From an uncultured Faecalicatena sp. (GTDB lineage: Bacteria; Bacillota; Clostridia; Lachnospirales; Lachnospiraceae): a stretch of 64,000 nucleotides of DNA. The notes below the pieces were generated by a model. It searched no databases. It was not told the DNA's origin and was given only the letters and a program-made list of their open reading frames with translations. Positions 9,068-17,890 of this stretch are shown piece after piece. Numbering within the stretch: position 1 is the stretch's first letter; every line of letters begins with the position of its first letter. The stretch covers positions 17,814 through 81,813 of the forward strand of contig CAOKHZ010000020.1 of NCBI GenBank assembly GCA_948468385.1. The letters are read 5' to 3'. Made by a program: the position numbers and the translations under genes.

Positions 9068-9947
9068 AGGTTTCCCCCCTTAATGCGAATCTTGCCGCAA
9101 TTACGAAAAATGATGCCAAAAGAACCAATACCGTTCCCAGTGCCGCGGCCGTGCCATATTCATTGAACGTAAAGCCTAACTGGATAATCTTCATCGGTGC
9201 CGTATACGTAAATTCCCCAGGGCCGCCTTTTGTCATCGCGTATACAATGTCATAAGACTTGAAGGACGACATCACCGTCATGGACAACTGTAATTTTAAC
9301 GTTGGCTTAATCAGCGGCAACATGATAATGCGAACCTGCTGCCAATAATTCGCCCCTTCCAGTCTTGCACATTCATACAAGCTGTCCGGCAGGGAGAGAA
9401 TCGCAGTCGTACAGAGCATCATCGTCACGCCGCAGCCTTTCCATCCCTGCACGATTCCCAACACCCACAATGCCAGATTAGGATCCGCCAGCCAGGCATG
9501 CTGCAGGCTCTCCAGCCCCAAAAGCGATAAAAGCGCGTTCAACAATCCATTGGATGATAACACGAACACGAACAGCAACCCCGTCACCGTCATGGGGAGC
9601 ATCGCTGGGCTGAAAAACACAAAACGGAAAAAGCTCTGCTCCTTCTTCCGCAGACGATACAGCAAAAATGCGTACAACATGCCAAGCAGCATGGAAACCG
9701 ACGTCGCGGTGAGTGCCAAAATAACCGAGCGTTTCAAAGTCACCAATGTAGTAGCCTCTGAAAAAACGGAAAGATAATTTGTGATTCCTACAAACTCCAC
9801 GCTGGAATTTCCGTTCCAGGAGCAAAATGAAAGTGCCACGTTCCAGAGCAGCGGCACAATCATGAACACGATAATCATGACCGCTGCCGGAGCCATGAAC
9901 AAATAACCCGTCAGCCTTTGATATCCTTGTACTTTTTTTTGTTTCAT
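9057..9947 (-). CDS. Sugar ABC transporter permease, MalF/UgpA type
   Basis: A 296-residue membrane permease with an EAA-like loop (YECARLEGANYWQQV near residue 205). It pairs with the MalG-type permease downstream. The ATG at 9947 has AGGGA 6 nt upstream; a TTG two codons earlier touches the ribosome site and is less likely. It sits 133 bp after the binding-protein gene, with a hairpin in the gap, a common arrangement that lowers permease expression relative to the binding protein. Confidence 0.92.
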   Translation of the reverse strand: MKQKKVQGYQRLTGYLFMAPAAVMIIVFMIVPLLWNVALSFCSWNGNSSVEFVGITNYLSVFSEATTLVTLKRSVILALTATSVSMLLGMLYAFLLYRLRKKEQSFFRFVFFSPAMLPMTVTGLLFVFVLSSNGLLNALLSLLGLESLQHAWLADPNLALWVLGIVQGWKGCGVTMMLCTTAILSLPDSLYECARLEGANYWQQVRIIMLPLIKPTLKLQLSMTVMSSFKSYDIVYAMTKGGPGEFTYTAPMKIIQLGFTFNEYGTAAALGTVLVLLASFFVIAARFALRGETYEY

Positions 9948-10033
9948 AACCAATCCCTTCTCTATTTAAACCCTGACAAATGAAAGAACGCTTCCCTCAC
10001 AGTCAGATATCGTTTCATCTTTTTTCAAATATA

Positions 10034-10059
10034 GGCTATATGACCAGAATCACATAGCC
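10034..10059 (-). other. Intercistronic hairpin after the binding-protein gene
   Basis: GGCTAT and ATAGCC, extended by TGA/TCA past one mismatch, form a stem around the 6-nt loop CCAGAA. There is no convincing U-run, so it is more likely a transcript-stabilising or partial-termination hairpin between binding-protein and permease genes than a full terminator. Confidence 0.45.
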
Positions 10060-10080
10060 CGCATCCTTTTCATTTACTCT

Positions 10081-11376
10081 TTACTGTAACTTCTGCCTCA
10101 TGCCCTCTAATTTCTCCAAAACGGCCTCTCCGTTGTAAATGTACTCCGAATGTGCCGAAACATTTAGATAGTCAGCAATTTCATCTGACAGATGCACCGG
10201 ATCGAGCACATGTACCCTATCCAAGTCTTTTGACACCATGGCGTAAAACTCGTCAGAGGTATCCACGTTCGCATTGGCAACCACCGCGCCGCCGTCCACC
10301 ATCGCCTGCATCACTTCGGTGCTCGTTAAATACTTCAATACTTCAATCGTCTCCTCCTCGTTCTGCACGTTTGCCGGTACGAAATAAACATCCGGCGCAC
10401 CGAGCAGGTTATGCAATCCCGTGTTGCTGAACGTCGGCATGCCCATGATGGTATAGTTTTCAATCCCCGTCGTTTCTATTATGTTCTTCGCCGCACTGTT
10501 GGTCGAAAAGATACATGCAATCTTCTCATTTGCAAAACCTGACGTGATCTCGTCAGTCGTTGCCGCCAAGGCACCTTCATCCAAGTAGAAATAATTCTCT
10601 GTAAAAACTTCCGCCGCCTTGTCAAATGCCGCTTTCACCCTTGGATCCGTAAACGGAATCTCGCCGTTGCAAAACGCAATCACTTCTTCCTCCGTGTCAA
10701 AGGCGTTCAAATAAGCTTGTTTTAAAACCCAGGATGCCACGCCTCCCTCGATGCCAAACGGCGCATACCCGGCCTCCTTCAGCTTCTTGGCAGCAGCCAC
10801 CAGCTCATCGTAGGACATGTCGTCCGACATTGTTACGCCCGCTTCCTTCAAAATGTCATTGTTGCAAATCATGACCGGATAGGCTGCCTGCCACGGTACG
10901 GCATATATCTTCCCGTCAATCGTCGCCGCCTCCCACATGCTTTCAGACATCGAGGCTTTCCACTCCGGATCCGCCTCCAAATACGACGTCAAATCCAATA
11001 ACATGTCAGCATCCTTGTAGTTCTGCAACTGACGGCAGGCAACGAAGGCAATATCAATGCTCTCATTTCCGCCTGATGCGAAGGTCGTTTTAATCGTCTT
11101 TGTGAGATCCTCTGCCGGCCATTGCTTTGACACGATATTGTACTCCGGGAACTTGGAAAGCGTCATTTGCGTTGCCGCGTTCAACGGAGCAAATCCCGTG
11201 ATGTCAATCATCAACGTAACCGTCGGCTTACTCGCGTCTTGTCCCGCATTTGCGTCGGAGCCACCGTCTCCCGCATCATTACCATCTGAGTTTTTGCATC
11301 CCGTTAATGCCAGCGTCCCCATCATGGTAACCGCCAACACCACTCCTAACATCTTCTGTAGCTTTTTCTTAAACAT
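10081..11376 (-). CDS. Lipoprotein sugar-binding protein of ABC transporter
   Basis: A 431-residue extracellular solute-binding protein of family 1. A basic N-terminus and hydrophobic stretch end in the lipobox LTGC near residue 27, after which a low-complexity D/G/N/A linker leads into the binding domain. It would be anchored on the outer face of the membrane and feed sugar to the two permeases downstream. GGGAG precedes the ATG. The 240-bp upstream gap contains a possible -10 TAGAAT but not the 45-bp element shared by the kinase and esterase promoters, so control by the adjacent YesMN system is not shown by sequence here. Confidence 0.92.
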   Translation of the reverse strand: MFKKKLQKMLGVVLAVTMMGTLALTGCKNSDGNDAGDGGSDANAGQDASKPTVTLMIDITGFAPLNAATQMTLSKFPEYNIVSKQWPAEDLTKTIKTTFASGGNESIDIAFVACRQLQNYKDADMLLDLTSYLEADPEWKASMSESMWEAATIDGKIYAVPWQAAYPVMICNNDILKEAGVTMSDDMSYDELVAAAKKLKEAGYAPFGIEGGVASWVLKQAYLNAFDTEEEVIAFCNGEIPFTDPRVKAAFDKAAEVFTENYFYLDEGALAATTDEITSGFANEKIACIFSTNSAAKNIIETTGIENYTIMGMPTFSNTGLHNLLGAPDVYFVPANVQNEEETIEVLKYLTSTEVMQAMVDGGAVVANANVDTSDEFYAMVSKDLDRVHVLDPVHLSDEIADYLNVSAHSEYIYNGEAVLEKLEGMRQKLQ

Positions 11377-11525
11377 CTCTTTTCTCCCTTCTGGAATATG
11401 TTTTTTACAGCATTCGTCGTCTCCTTCAAATCTGTTAGATTTATTCTACAGAATTATGGGAAGGCCGGATATTAGAAAAAACTGATATTTTATTAGTTTT
11501 TTTGATACCATTCACGGCCATCGTA

Positions 11526-11602
11526 ATATGTAGGCAAAACGCCATGCCCGCACGGAAGTGCTGCCTACATATCATGATAATGCCGCGAAGCGATCACTTC
11601 GC
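11526..11602. repeat. Compound hairpin region after the response regulator gene
   Basis: An 11-bp perfect inverted repeat (11526-11536 with 11562-11572) encloses a small GCAC-GGAA-GTGC hairpin, and a second hairpin, GCGAAG with CTTCGC (11585-11602), follows. No U-run is seen. The architecture (outer stem, inner hairpin, short spacer) resembles the compound hairpins at 18931, 32164, 46436 and 53026, although the sequence differs. Confidence 0.6.
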
Positions 11603-11616
11603 CCACATAAGCAGTC

Positions 11617-13257
11617 TTATCGCCGCTCATCCCCCTGCATCTCCTTGCGCACTTCCAAGGGCGTTTTCGACGTGACGTTTTTAAACACCTGAGAAAAATA
11701 TAAATAATCTGGAATCCCCACGCTTTCCGCCACCTCATACACCTTCATGTTTGTATTTTGTAAAAGATACGTCGCCTGGTCAATCCGCACTTTATTGATA
11801 TATTTTTTCAGCGAGTTCCCCGTCTCCGCCTTGAACATTCTGCTTAAATGCCCCGCAGAGATTTCCATCTTTTCCGCAATCTGTTCCACACTAATCTTCT
11901 CGGCATAATGCTCCTTCACAAACCTCATCACCTGCCGCACTTCTTTGGAATAGCCAGATATTCCATTCACTTCTTCTTTCAAATTTTGCAGGCACTTTCT
12001 CCACGCCAACATCATCTCATCAAAATATACCGCGTCAAAAATGTTCCCCTGCCATTCCTCCCGCCCGCCAATCGCATGCTTGCTCAGCAATTCTGCCAAA
12101 TTGACTTGTATGAAGCTTTGTGCCGCACTCTTTGTTCCCTTATACAATTCCTTCTGCACGGCATCCACCCATTCCTCCAGCTCCTGGTCACTAAACAAAT
12201 GAAACTGCCGGATACATTGTCCATGCAGCCTCGCCAATGTCTCCCCTCCATTTTCTTTCAAGCCTCCATTTTCTTTCAAGCCACCATTCTCTTTCGAGCC
12301 ACCGTTTTCTGTCACATGTCCATTAATGCCTCCCGCCGACTTTTCCACGCACTCCTTCAAATATTCTCCACGAATCCCCCCCTCCTCCAGGCAGCATTTC
12401 GCCCCTTCAAAAAAGGTTCGCTCCAACATGGCGGATGCCTTATGATAGCTGCCCGCAAGTCCCGCCGCGTCAAAGGGTGCGACGATGGCCGCCGAGATTC
12501 CCCGCCCGGCTGGCAGCTCCTCATTGATTTTTTCTAACATCCGCCTCACTTGCGTTTTCAAATTAAAAATATAGAGCGCGGAGTCCACCGTATGAATCAG
12601 AAGATACCATTCTTCCTTTCCCACCTGAAAATAACGGTGCTGCGAGCCTCCCAAATATTCCGTCATTTTCCGAACCACTATGGAAAAACATTCCTCGTCC
12701 AGAAAAAGCGCGTCCGGCACGTCACTTCTTAGTAATACCCCTAAAAATACGCCCGACTGTGAAAATCCGCATTCTCCTGTCAAAAACGCTTTCACTTCTT
12801 TCGTCTGCAATTTCACCCCGTGAAATAATTTTTGCACGAAGGCATTGCGTTCCGTCTCTCCCACGATGTCCGCGTCCTTTCGCTCCTTCCGGCATTTTTC
12901 CGCGACCTCGGAAACCGTTTTCGTCAATTCGTCCAAATGAATCGGCTTGGAAATATAATCGAGCGCGCCATAACGCATCCCCATCCTTGCATATTCGAAC
13001 TCCTCAAATCCACTAATCAAGACGACCGCGATTTGCGGACTTAACTTTTTCAATTCTTGCAATAGTTCAATTCCCGTCATGCCCGGCATGCTGATATCCA
13101 AAAGCGCGATGTCAAACGATTTCAATTTGGCTCCCGCCAATGCGTCAAATCCGTCTTTAAAACAAACCGCCTCGTCAATCCCCAGATTTTCCCACTGGAT
13201 GCCGTACGTGATTCCCTCCCGAATCTGCTTATCGTCATCTACCACCATCAACCTCAT
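11617..13257 (-). CDS. YesN-type response regulator with AraC DNA-binding domain
   Basis: A 546-residue response regulator. The receiver domain (residues 1-120) has the acidic pocket VVDDD and phospho-acceptor Asp54 in LLDISMPGM. A long linker leads to a C-terminal double helix-turn-helix of the AraC type (about 440-540). Four 18-bp tandem units in the linker encode repeated KENGGL. The start at 13257 is chosen because AGAGGG lies 7 nt upstream; it follows the kinase stop by 25 bp, so the pair is co-transcribed. YesMN systems sense extracellular sugar and activate polysaccharide-use genes, and the shared promoter element suggests this one activates its own operon and the esterase-GH43 operon. 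Confidence 0.92.
   Translation of the reverse strand: MRLMVVDDDKQIREGITYGIQWENLGIDEAVCFKDGFDALAGAKLKSFDIALLDISMPGMTGIELLQELKKLSPQIAVVLISGFEEFEYARMGMRYGALDYISKPIHLDELTKTVSEVAEKCRKERKDADIVGETERNAFVQKLFHGVKLQTKEVKAFLTGECGFSQSGVFLGVLLRSDVPDALFLDEECFSIVVRKMTEYLGGSQHRYFQVGKEEWYLLIHTVDSALYIFNLKTQVRRMLEKINEELPAGRGISAAIVAPFDAAGLAGSYHKASAMLERTFFEGAKCCLEEGGIRGEYLKECVEKSAGGINGHVTENGGSKENGGLKENGGLKENGGETLARLHGQCIRQFHLFSDQELEEWVDAVQKELYKGTKSAAQSFIQVNLAELLSKHAIGGREEWQGNIFDAVYFDEMMLAWRKCLQNLKEEVNGISGYSKEVRQVMRFVKEHYAEKISVEQIAEKMEISAGHLSRMFKAETGNSLKKYINKVRIDQATYLLQNTNMKVYEVAESVGIPDYLYFSQVFKNVTSKTPLEVRKEMQGDERR
12245..12316. repeat. Four tandem 18-bp units inside the response regulator gene
   Basis: Units at 12245, 12263, 12281 and 12299. 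The first two are identical and the third and fourth diverge by a few bases. Each encodes six residues close to KENGGL or KENGGS on the minus strand. The period is a multiple of three, so copy number could change without a frameshift. Confidence 0.9.
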
Positions 13258-13282
13258 TGCATTTCCCTCTTTCATCGCCATC

Positions 13283-15034
13283 TTACACCGTCTCTTCATG
13301 CACCCGGATTTCCACCCGACAGCCTTGTCCCTTTTTGCTGTGAATGGCAAACGAAGCCGCTTCCTTATAATATAAGCGCAAGCGTGAATATACATTTTTT
13401 ATGGCCACGCTCCCCGAAAGCTTTTCTACCTCATCGTTTTCCACGTCAGTGTCTTTTTCAAAGCCGACGCCCGTATCCTCAATACAAATAAAAATGTCTC
13501 CCGATTCCCGCCGCACGCAAATGGATATTGTTCCGCCCTCTACCTTGGGTTCGATGCCATGAATCATCGCATTTTCCAGAAGCGGCTGGACAATCAGCTT
13601 GGGAAAATACATATTTTCCAGTCCTTCTTCCAAACTGCGCGTATACCGTAGCCTTTCCCCAAACCGCATTTTCATAAGACTCAGGTATTTCTCCTGAAAA
13701 TCAAACTCTTCCCGAAACGTGATGAACTCCTTTCCCCGGCTCAGAACATAGCGATAGACGTCCGACAAAAGAAGGACTTGCTCCGCCACCTCCCCGTCAC
13801 GGTTTAGCACCGCCTTCCAATGAATGGAATCCAGCGTGTTATAGAGGAAATGCGGGTTAATCTGGGAAATCAGCGCCTGGAGCTCCGCCTCCTTTTTCTT
13901 GTCGCCAATCTGACGTATTTCCTCAATCATTTCTTCCAAACGAATCACCATCTTATTATACGACAACTGTAAGATTCCGATTTCATCATTGCGCCCGTCG
14001 TAGTCAATCAGCCGCATATCCCCGTCTTCAATCTGCCCAAATTTGCCAACCAATTCGTAAATGGGCCGCACAATATACTTTTTCTGTATCAGGATGTACA
14101 CAAGCACGAAAAGCATGCAAATCAAAGTCGCCATCCCGATAACGGCACAGACCAAAATCACTCCGGCAAAATATTCCATGTAGGAATACACGCTGACAAG
14201 GTAGCCATCCACCACGGAACTATATTTATAGATATAAATTCTGCCCCCGCTCCAAAAGCTACCCTCGCCATTCTTTTTCAAATTTTTTTCAAACTTCTCC
14301 ACTCCCTCGATTTGCGTCCCCAAACCCTCCTTGTTTTTGGCCGACAAAATATTTCCCCGCGAATCCAGCAAAAAATAATCCAATGTCCGATCCGCCAGAA
14401 AGTCTCCATATACATGATATAATTCTTCCTCCCTGACACTCACGTACAAGATACCAAGTGTCTCCGAAAAATCATTGGAAAAGAAACTGTCCACCAGACC
14501 ACAATACGTCAGTACGTCCCCCGAGTAAGAATACTTGACATATGGCGACTTTTGCATCCCGCCTGATAAGGTCCAACAGTCATAACTTCCTGGATTATCC
14601 GCAAAATAGTCTTCCACTTCCTTTTGAAATCCTTCCTCCATGTTTTCGATATACATGCCGCCCTGCATCAGGATGCCGCCGTTTTCCACCACGCAAATGT
14701 TTTCGTAAATATCACTTTGTTTCACGAACTCTTCCAAAAAATCTTTTGCATCAACATAATCCTTTCGTTTCGGCTCCCCGCTTCCCAGCCGTTGCAATGG
14801 ATAATTGACGATGCACGCGTCCCGTATTCCCTCCGTCTGCCGCCACTGCGTCTCCAGATTCTCCAGCGCGCGATCCAACATCTGCCACGTACTTTGATAT
14901 GAATTGTCCACGGAAAACGACAAAAAATACACGCTGATGCAGATTCCCGCCAAAAAGAGCGGTACGATAATCATCACCCCGCTCAACAATAAAACCTTTT
15001 TGGATAAGGAAAAATTTAAAAATCTCTTTTTCAT
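13283..15034 (-). CDS. YesM-type sensor histidine kinase
   Basis: A 583-residue membrane kinase. One membrane segment near residues 15-38 and another near 280-310 bracket an extracellular sensor domain. A HAMP-like linker, a His_kinase region with QINPHFLYNTLD (the phosphorylated His), and an ATPase domain with PxLLENAMIHG and EDTGVGF follow. It is the partner of the adjacent AraC-type regulator. The ATG at 15034 has GAGG 6 nt upstream. The transcript probably starts near 15100 from a promoter that shares its activator site with the esterase operon. Confidence 0.93.
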   Translation of the reverse strand: MKKRFLNFSLSKKVLLLSGVMIIVPLFLAGICISVYFLSFSVDNSYQSTWQMLDRALENLETQWRQTEGIRDACIVNYPLQRLGSGEPKRKDYVDAKDFLEEFVKQSDIYENICVVENGGILMQGGMYIENMEEGFQKEVEDYFADNPGSYDCWTLSGGMQKSPYVKYSYSGDVLTYCGLVDSFFSNDFSETLGILYVSVREEELYHVYGDFLADRTLDYFLLDSRGNILSAKNKEGLGTQIEGVEKFEKNLKKNGEGSFWSGGRIYIYKYSSVVDGYLVSVYSYMEYFAGVILVCAVIGMATLICMLFVLVYILIQKKYIVRPIYELVGKFGQIEDGDMRLIDYDGRNDEIGILQLSYNKMVIRLEEMIEEIRQIGDKKKEAELQALISQINPHFLYNTLDSIHWKAVLNRDGEVAEQVLLLSDVYRYVLSRGKEFITFREEFDFQEKYLSLMKMRFGERLRYTRSLEEGLENMYFPKLIVQPLLENAMIHGIEPKVEGGTISICVRRESGDIFICIEDTGVGFEKDTDVENDEVEKLSGSVAIKNVYSRLRLYYKEAASFAIHSKKGQGCRVEIRVHEETV

Positions 15035-15077
15035 ACTCAACCTCGTACCTTTTAAAACACATCTTTCTTCTATTTTT

Positions 15078-15172
15078 TATATGATTCTTTCTTATATGAT
15101 TCTTATATGATATACCTCTTTCGCTGTTTTTCCTCTCACAAAAACGACCTCTTTTTTCAAAAATCCGACAAA
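15078..15172 (-). promoter_or_regulatory. Autoregulated promoter of the kinase/regulator operon
   Basis: On the minus strand a 45-bp block (15128-15172) matches the element at 6789-6833, including direct repeats with GTCGGATTTTTG. GGAAAA is followed by 15 nt and -10 TATCAT (15107-15112), the same spacing as at the esterase promoter. Downstream, three direct copies of TTATATGAT occupy 15078-15111 and overlap the -10. Confidence 0.65.
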
Positions 15173-15190
15173 TCGCAAATCTCCTCATAG

Positions 15191-15226
15191 AAAAAGACAT
15201 CCTACCGTAACCTATACTGTAGGATG
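15191..15226 (-). terminator. Intrinsic terminator after the JAMM two-gene operon
   Basis: CATCCTAC and GTAGGATG (15198-15205 and 15219-15226) form an 8-bp stem followed on the minus strand by TCTTTTTC. It ends the transcript of the 62-residue gene and insulates the kinase promoter just downstream. Confidence 0.8.
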
Positions 15227-15242
15227 CCCTTTCCCCAATTGC

Positions 15243-15431
15243 CTATAATCCATATTTTTTTGCAAATAAGCGTCCTCGTGCTTTTGCTTTCGAAAGTTCC
15301 AACAAACTGATATCCGTTTTTCTTTCAGATACAATTTCATGCGCAAGGAGCCCATCCGCAACTTCTTGTGCGACTTTTTTCTGAGATTCAAATGAATCAC
15401 TTAAACATGTTTTTTTCACTGTTTCTTCCAT
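15243..15431 (-). CDS. Small hypothetical protein coupled to the JAMM gene
   Basis: A 62-residue, charged, probably helical protein with no membrane segment. GGAGG lies 8 nt before the ATG and starts right after the stop codon of the JAMM-domain gene, so translation of the two is coupled. An intrinsic terminator follows. I do not recognise the family. Given its size and linkage it could be a partner, substrate or inhibitor of the JAMM protein, but nothing in the sequence proves a role. Confidence 0.7.
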   Translation of the reverse strand: MEETVKKTCLSDSFESQKKVAQEVADGLLAHEIVSERKTDISLLELSKAKARGRLFAKKYGL

Positions 15432-15444
15432 GGCCCGAACCTCC

Positions 15445-16041
15445 TTATTTGTAATATAGTCCCATTTGCTTTAATTCCTTGAGCAAGCCTTTTGTCAAAT
15501 CATATGCTTTCTCATCAGATTCCGCCTCTGCTATCGGCTTTGAATATTTAATCATCACATTTCGAACATCTTCAAAATTATATGCAGAATGCTTCATAAT
15601 ATAATGTATTACCCCTTGATTTGTTACAGCTAAAATCATCTTAATATTACGATATAACACAAATGTACTCAAATCATCATATGACAATGTTTGCGGAGCC
15701 GGATGATTATGTAAAATAACAATGACGACATCATTTGTTGATTGCAATAAATGGCTTGAATAAACATCAGATTCAATCTCAACAGAATGTCTATCTCCAT
15801 ACGCAATTCCAAAATCAGGAGTTTTTTCTAAAGAATCCTCTTCCATTTTATATGTAATCGCTATCTCATTGCCATCATTCTCTTCTCTGGAAATAATTAG
15901 CACTTCTTTGGCAAGTGCTTGAATAATCTTGCATTGTTTATCTGTTAATCCTTCATAACGAATATAGGGAACCTTTTCAATTGCCGTATCTGTAATTTCT
16001 ATTTTTGAGAAACGCCTTTTTGCCATTTCTAAATCTTTCAC
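15445..16041 (-). CDS. JAB/JAMM (MPN-fold) metalloprotease-like protein
   Basis: A 198-residue protein with the metal-binding signature HNHPAPQTLSYDD near residues 116-128, which fits H-x-H-P-x5-S-x-x-D, plus an upstream Glu candidate in VEIESD. This is the core of JAB/JAMM domains found in RadC-like proteins and deubiquitinase-like peptidases. The rest of the protein does not match RadC: there is no helix-hairpin-helix. The GTG at 16041 is preferred because AAGGGGG lies 8 nt upstream; the ATG at codon 6 has no site. It is followed by a coupled 62-residue gene and a terminator, so the pair forms an independent module of unknown role. Confidence 0.7.
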   Translation of the reverse strand: MKDLEMAKRRFSKIEITDTAIEKVPYIRYEGLTDKQCKIIQALAKEVLIISREENDGNEIAITYKMEEDSLEKTPDFGIAYGDRHSVEIESDVYSSHLLQSTNDVVIVILHNHPAPQTLSYDDLSTFVLYRNIKMILAVTNQGVIHYIMKHSAYNFEDVRNVMIKYSKPIAEAESDEKAYDLTKGLLKELKQMGLYYK

Positions 16042-16098
16042 TCAAACATCCCCCTTTGGTACCCTATTTAATTATAGTATGCCACAATAGGTGTCAAA

Positions 16099-16896
16099 TT
16101 ACAACGGCAAATTCTTCTTATCGAAGTATATCACTCCCGCCGCCATGCATGCAATTCCCACGACATAAAACGCCGCGCATCCCATCCAAGCCTCCTTCGT
16201 CCCCGCCGTCAACCCTTCGATGTCAAACAAGGTCAGCGGTGTCAAATAACGCAATTTTTCCAGGCTGTCACCGACCTGCGAGAGCATTTGCAGCAAAATC
16301 GCGTACACTACCGCGGCCGCCGAACAGCCGACGGCATAACGGGACTGGTTAAAGATACAAGAAAACAAGAAACAGATGCCGCCAAAAAACACCAATACGC
16401 CAAGCCATCCCACGTTCACCCGTAAAAATCCTTCCATGTCAAGTTCCCCATGAAACATCCCTTCCGCCAGAATCGCCATCACCGACGCGACTACCGCCAC
16501 GACCAGTACGCAGGTGACAAGCATCACCGCGACCTGCGTCAACGCAATCTGAACCCGCTTCTTCGGCGTGGCCAAAAGGTAGGCCATGGAACCGTTGTCC
16601 ACGTATCCAGCAATCAAATGCTTTGCCAAAATCACCAGATAAACTGCGGGAAAGGCCAAAAATATCATGCCGTAGAGGTAATTGGACACAAATTCCAGCA
16701 AATTCTCCCCCACCGTCGCCATGCCAAACGCCGCAAAAAGCTCCGGCATGCTTTCCGTCATCTGCCTTAGACTGTCCGCCATCTGCGGGTCAAACATGTA
16801 AATAATCGTCGCCGCATACATCAAAAGCACGCCGACGAAAATAACAAACAAGAAAAAGTTCGATTTCATTTCCTTCCAAAACAATACCCCGCTCAT
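16099..16896 (-). CDS. ABC-2 type transporter permease
   Basis: A 265-residue integral membrane protein with about six predicted segments, of the ABC-2/NatB-like class that exports drugs, peptides or lipids. It overlaps the ATPase gene upstream by ATGA, so the two are coupled. The TetR regulator upstream suggests induction by a toxic ligand. Substrate unknown. Confidence 0.85.
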   Translation of the reverse strand: MSGVLFWKEMKSNFFLFVIFVGVLLMYAATIIYMFDPQMADSLRQMTESMPELFAAFGMATVGENLLEFVSNYLYGMIFLAFPAVYLVILAKHLIAGYVDNGSMAYLLATPKKRVQIALTQVAVMLVTCVLVVAVVASVMAILAEGMFHGELDMEGFLRVNVGWLGVLVFFGGICFLFSCIFNQSRYAVGCSAAAVVYAILLQMLSQVGDSLEKLRYLTPLTLFDIEGLTAGTKEAWMGCAAFYVVGIACMAAGVIYFDKKNLPL

Positions 16897-17864
16897 CCTA
16901 CATGCACCCCTTTCCCGCGAACAACGCCGCCATCATTCTCTCCACTACTATCTTCGCCGCCTTTACCACCTTCCGACTCTCCATAAAAGTGCATAAACAG
17001 TTCTTCCAGGCTCTGACGCTGCGTCTGCAAGTCCACCACATGATACTTGCTGACCGTCTTCAAAAACACGTCCATGCTCCCTTGTATCTGCAAGCCGACA
17101 ACCGCGTCCTGCCGCCATACCTTTCCATGTTCCGACAAGGCGTATTCTTTCACAAATGCCCCGGCCTGTCCTTCGTTTGCAAACCGCACCTCGATTTTCT
17201 TTCCCTTGCTGTCCCGCAATTTCTCCACGTCCTCTACCGACACCAGTCTTCCCGCCTTGATGATGACCGCCCTCCGACACGTCTTCTCAATTTCCTCAAA
17301 CATGTGCGAGGACATGAGAATCGTCTTTCCTCGTTTCCTTTCTTCCAGAATCAGTTCGACAAAACGATTCTGCATCAATGGGTCAAGGCCGCTGGTCGGC
17401 TCATCGAGAATCAAGATGGACGGGTCGTTCATAAAGGCACAGACGATGCCGATTTTCTGCTTCATGCCTTTAGACATGCGGCTGATTTTCCCGTCGGGGT
17501 GAAGTTCAAAGCGTTCCATCAGTTCATCGGCTCGTCCCAAATCCTTCATTTCCTTCATCCGCGCCACAAAACGGACAAACTCCATCCCCTTCATCGAGTC
17601 GATAAAGGCAATCTCTCCGGGAAGGTAGCCAAGTGACCTTTGGATAACGTCGCGCTCTTTAAAACAATCCTTTCCGCGAATCTGCAGGCTCCCGCCGTCC
17701 GGCCGGATGAATCCCATCAACTGCCGGATGGTCGTCGTCTTGCCCGCCCCGTTGGGGCCTAAAAATCCAAGAACCTCCCCCTCGTCCACGCTGAAACTCA
17801 GATCAAACACGCCCCGTCCCTTGCCATAATCCTTCGTCACATGATTCACTTCGATGACTCCCAT
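16893..17864 (-). CDS. ABC transporter ATP-binding protein
   Basis: A 323-residue ATPase with Walker A GPNGAGKTT, signature region MSKGMKQKIG, and Walker B LILDEPTSGLDP. Unusually for a short ABC-2 ATPase it has about 90 extra C-terminal residues, ending in a Gly/Glu/Asp-rich tail. The ATG at 17864 has GGAGG 7 nt upstream; an in-frame ATG six codons earlier lacks a site. It works with the overlapping permease gene and follows the TetR gene on the same strand. Confidence 0.9.
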   Translation of the reverse strand: MGVIEVNHVTKDYGKGRGVFDLSFSVDEGEVLGFLGPNGAGKTTTIRQLMGFIRPDGGSLQIRGKDCFKERDVIQRSLGYLPGEIAFIDSMKGMEFVRFVARMKEMKDLGRADELMERFELHPDGKISRMSKGMKQKIGIVCAFMNDPSILILDEPTSGLDPLMQNRFVELILEERKRGKTILMSSHMFEEIEKTCRRAVIIKAGRLVSVEDVEKLRDSKGKKIEVRFANEGQAGAFVKEYALSEHGKVWRQDAVVGLQIQGSMDVFLKTVSKYHVVDLQTQRQSLEELFMHFYGESEGGKGGEDSSGENDGGVVRGKGVHVG

Positions 17865-17890
17865 TTGTATTCCTCCCTCCAATACTCGTC

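Noticed and set aside
11377-11520. Third copy of the YesN-type promoter element upstream of the binding-protein gene
   Set aside because: CTAATA repeats with a 21-bp period exist in an AT-rich tract, but the GTCGGATTTTTG block and the 15-nt spacing are absent.
12245-12316. Possible CRISPR or intergenic satellite
   Set aside because: The units are contiguous, in frame, and encode part of the response regulator.
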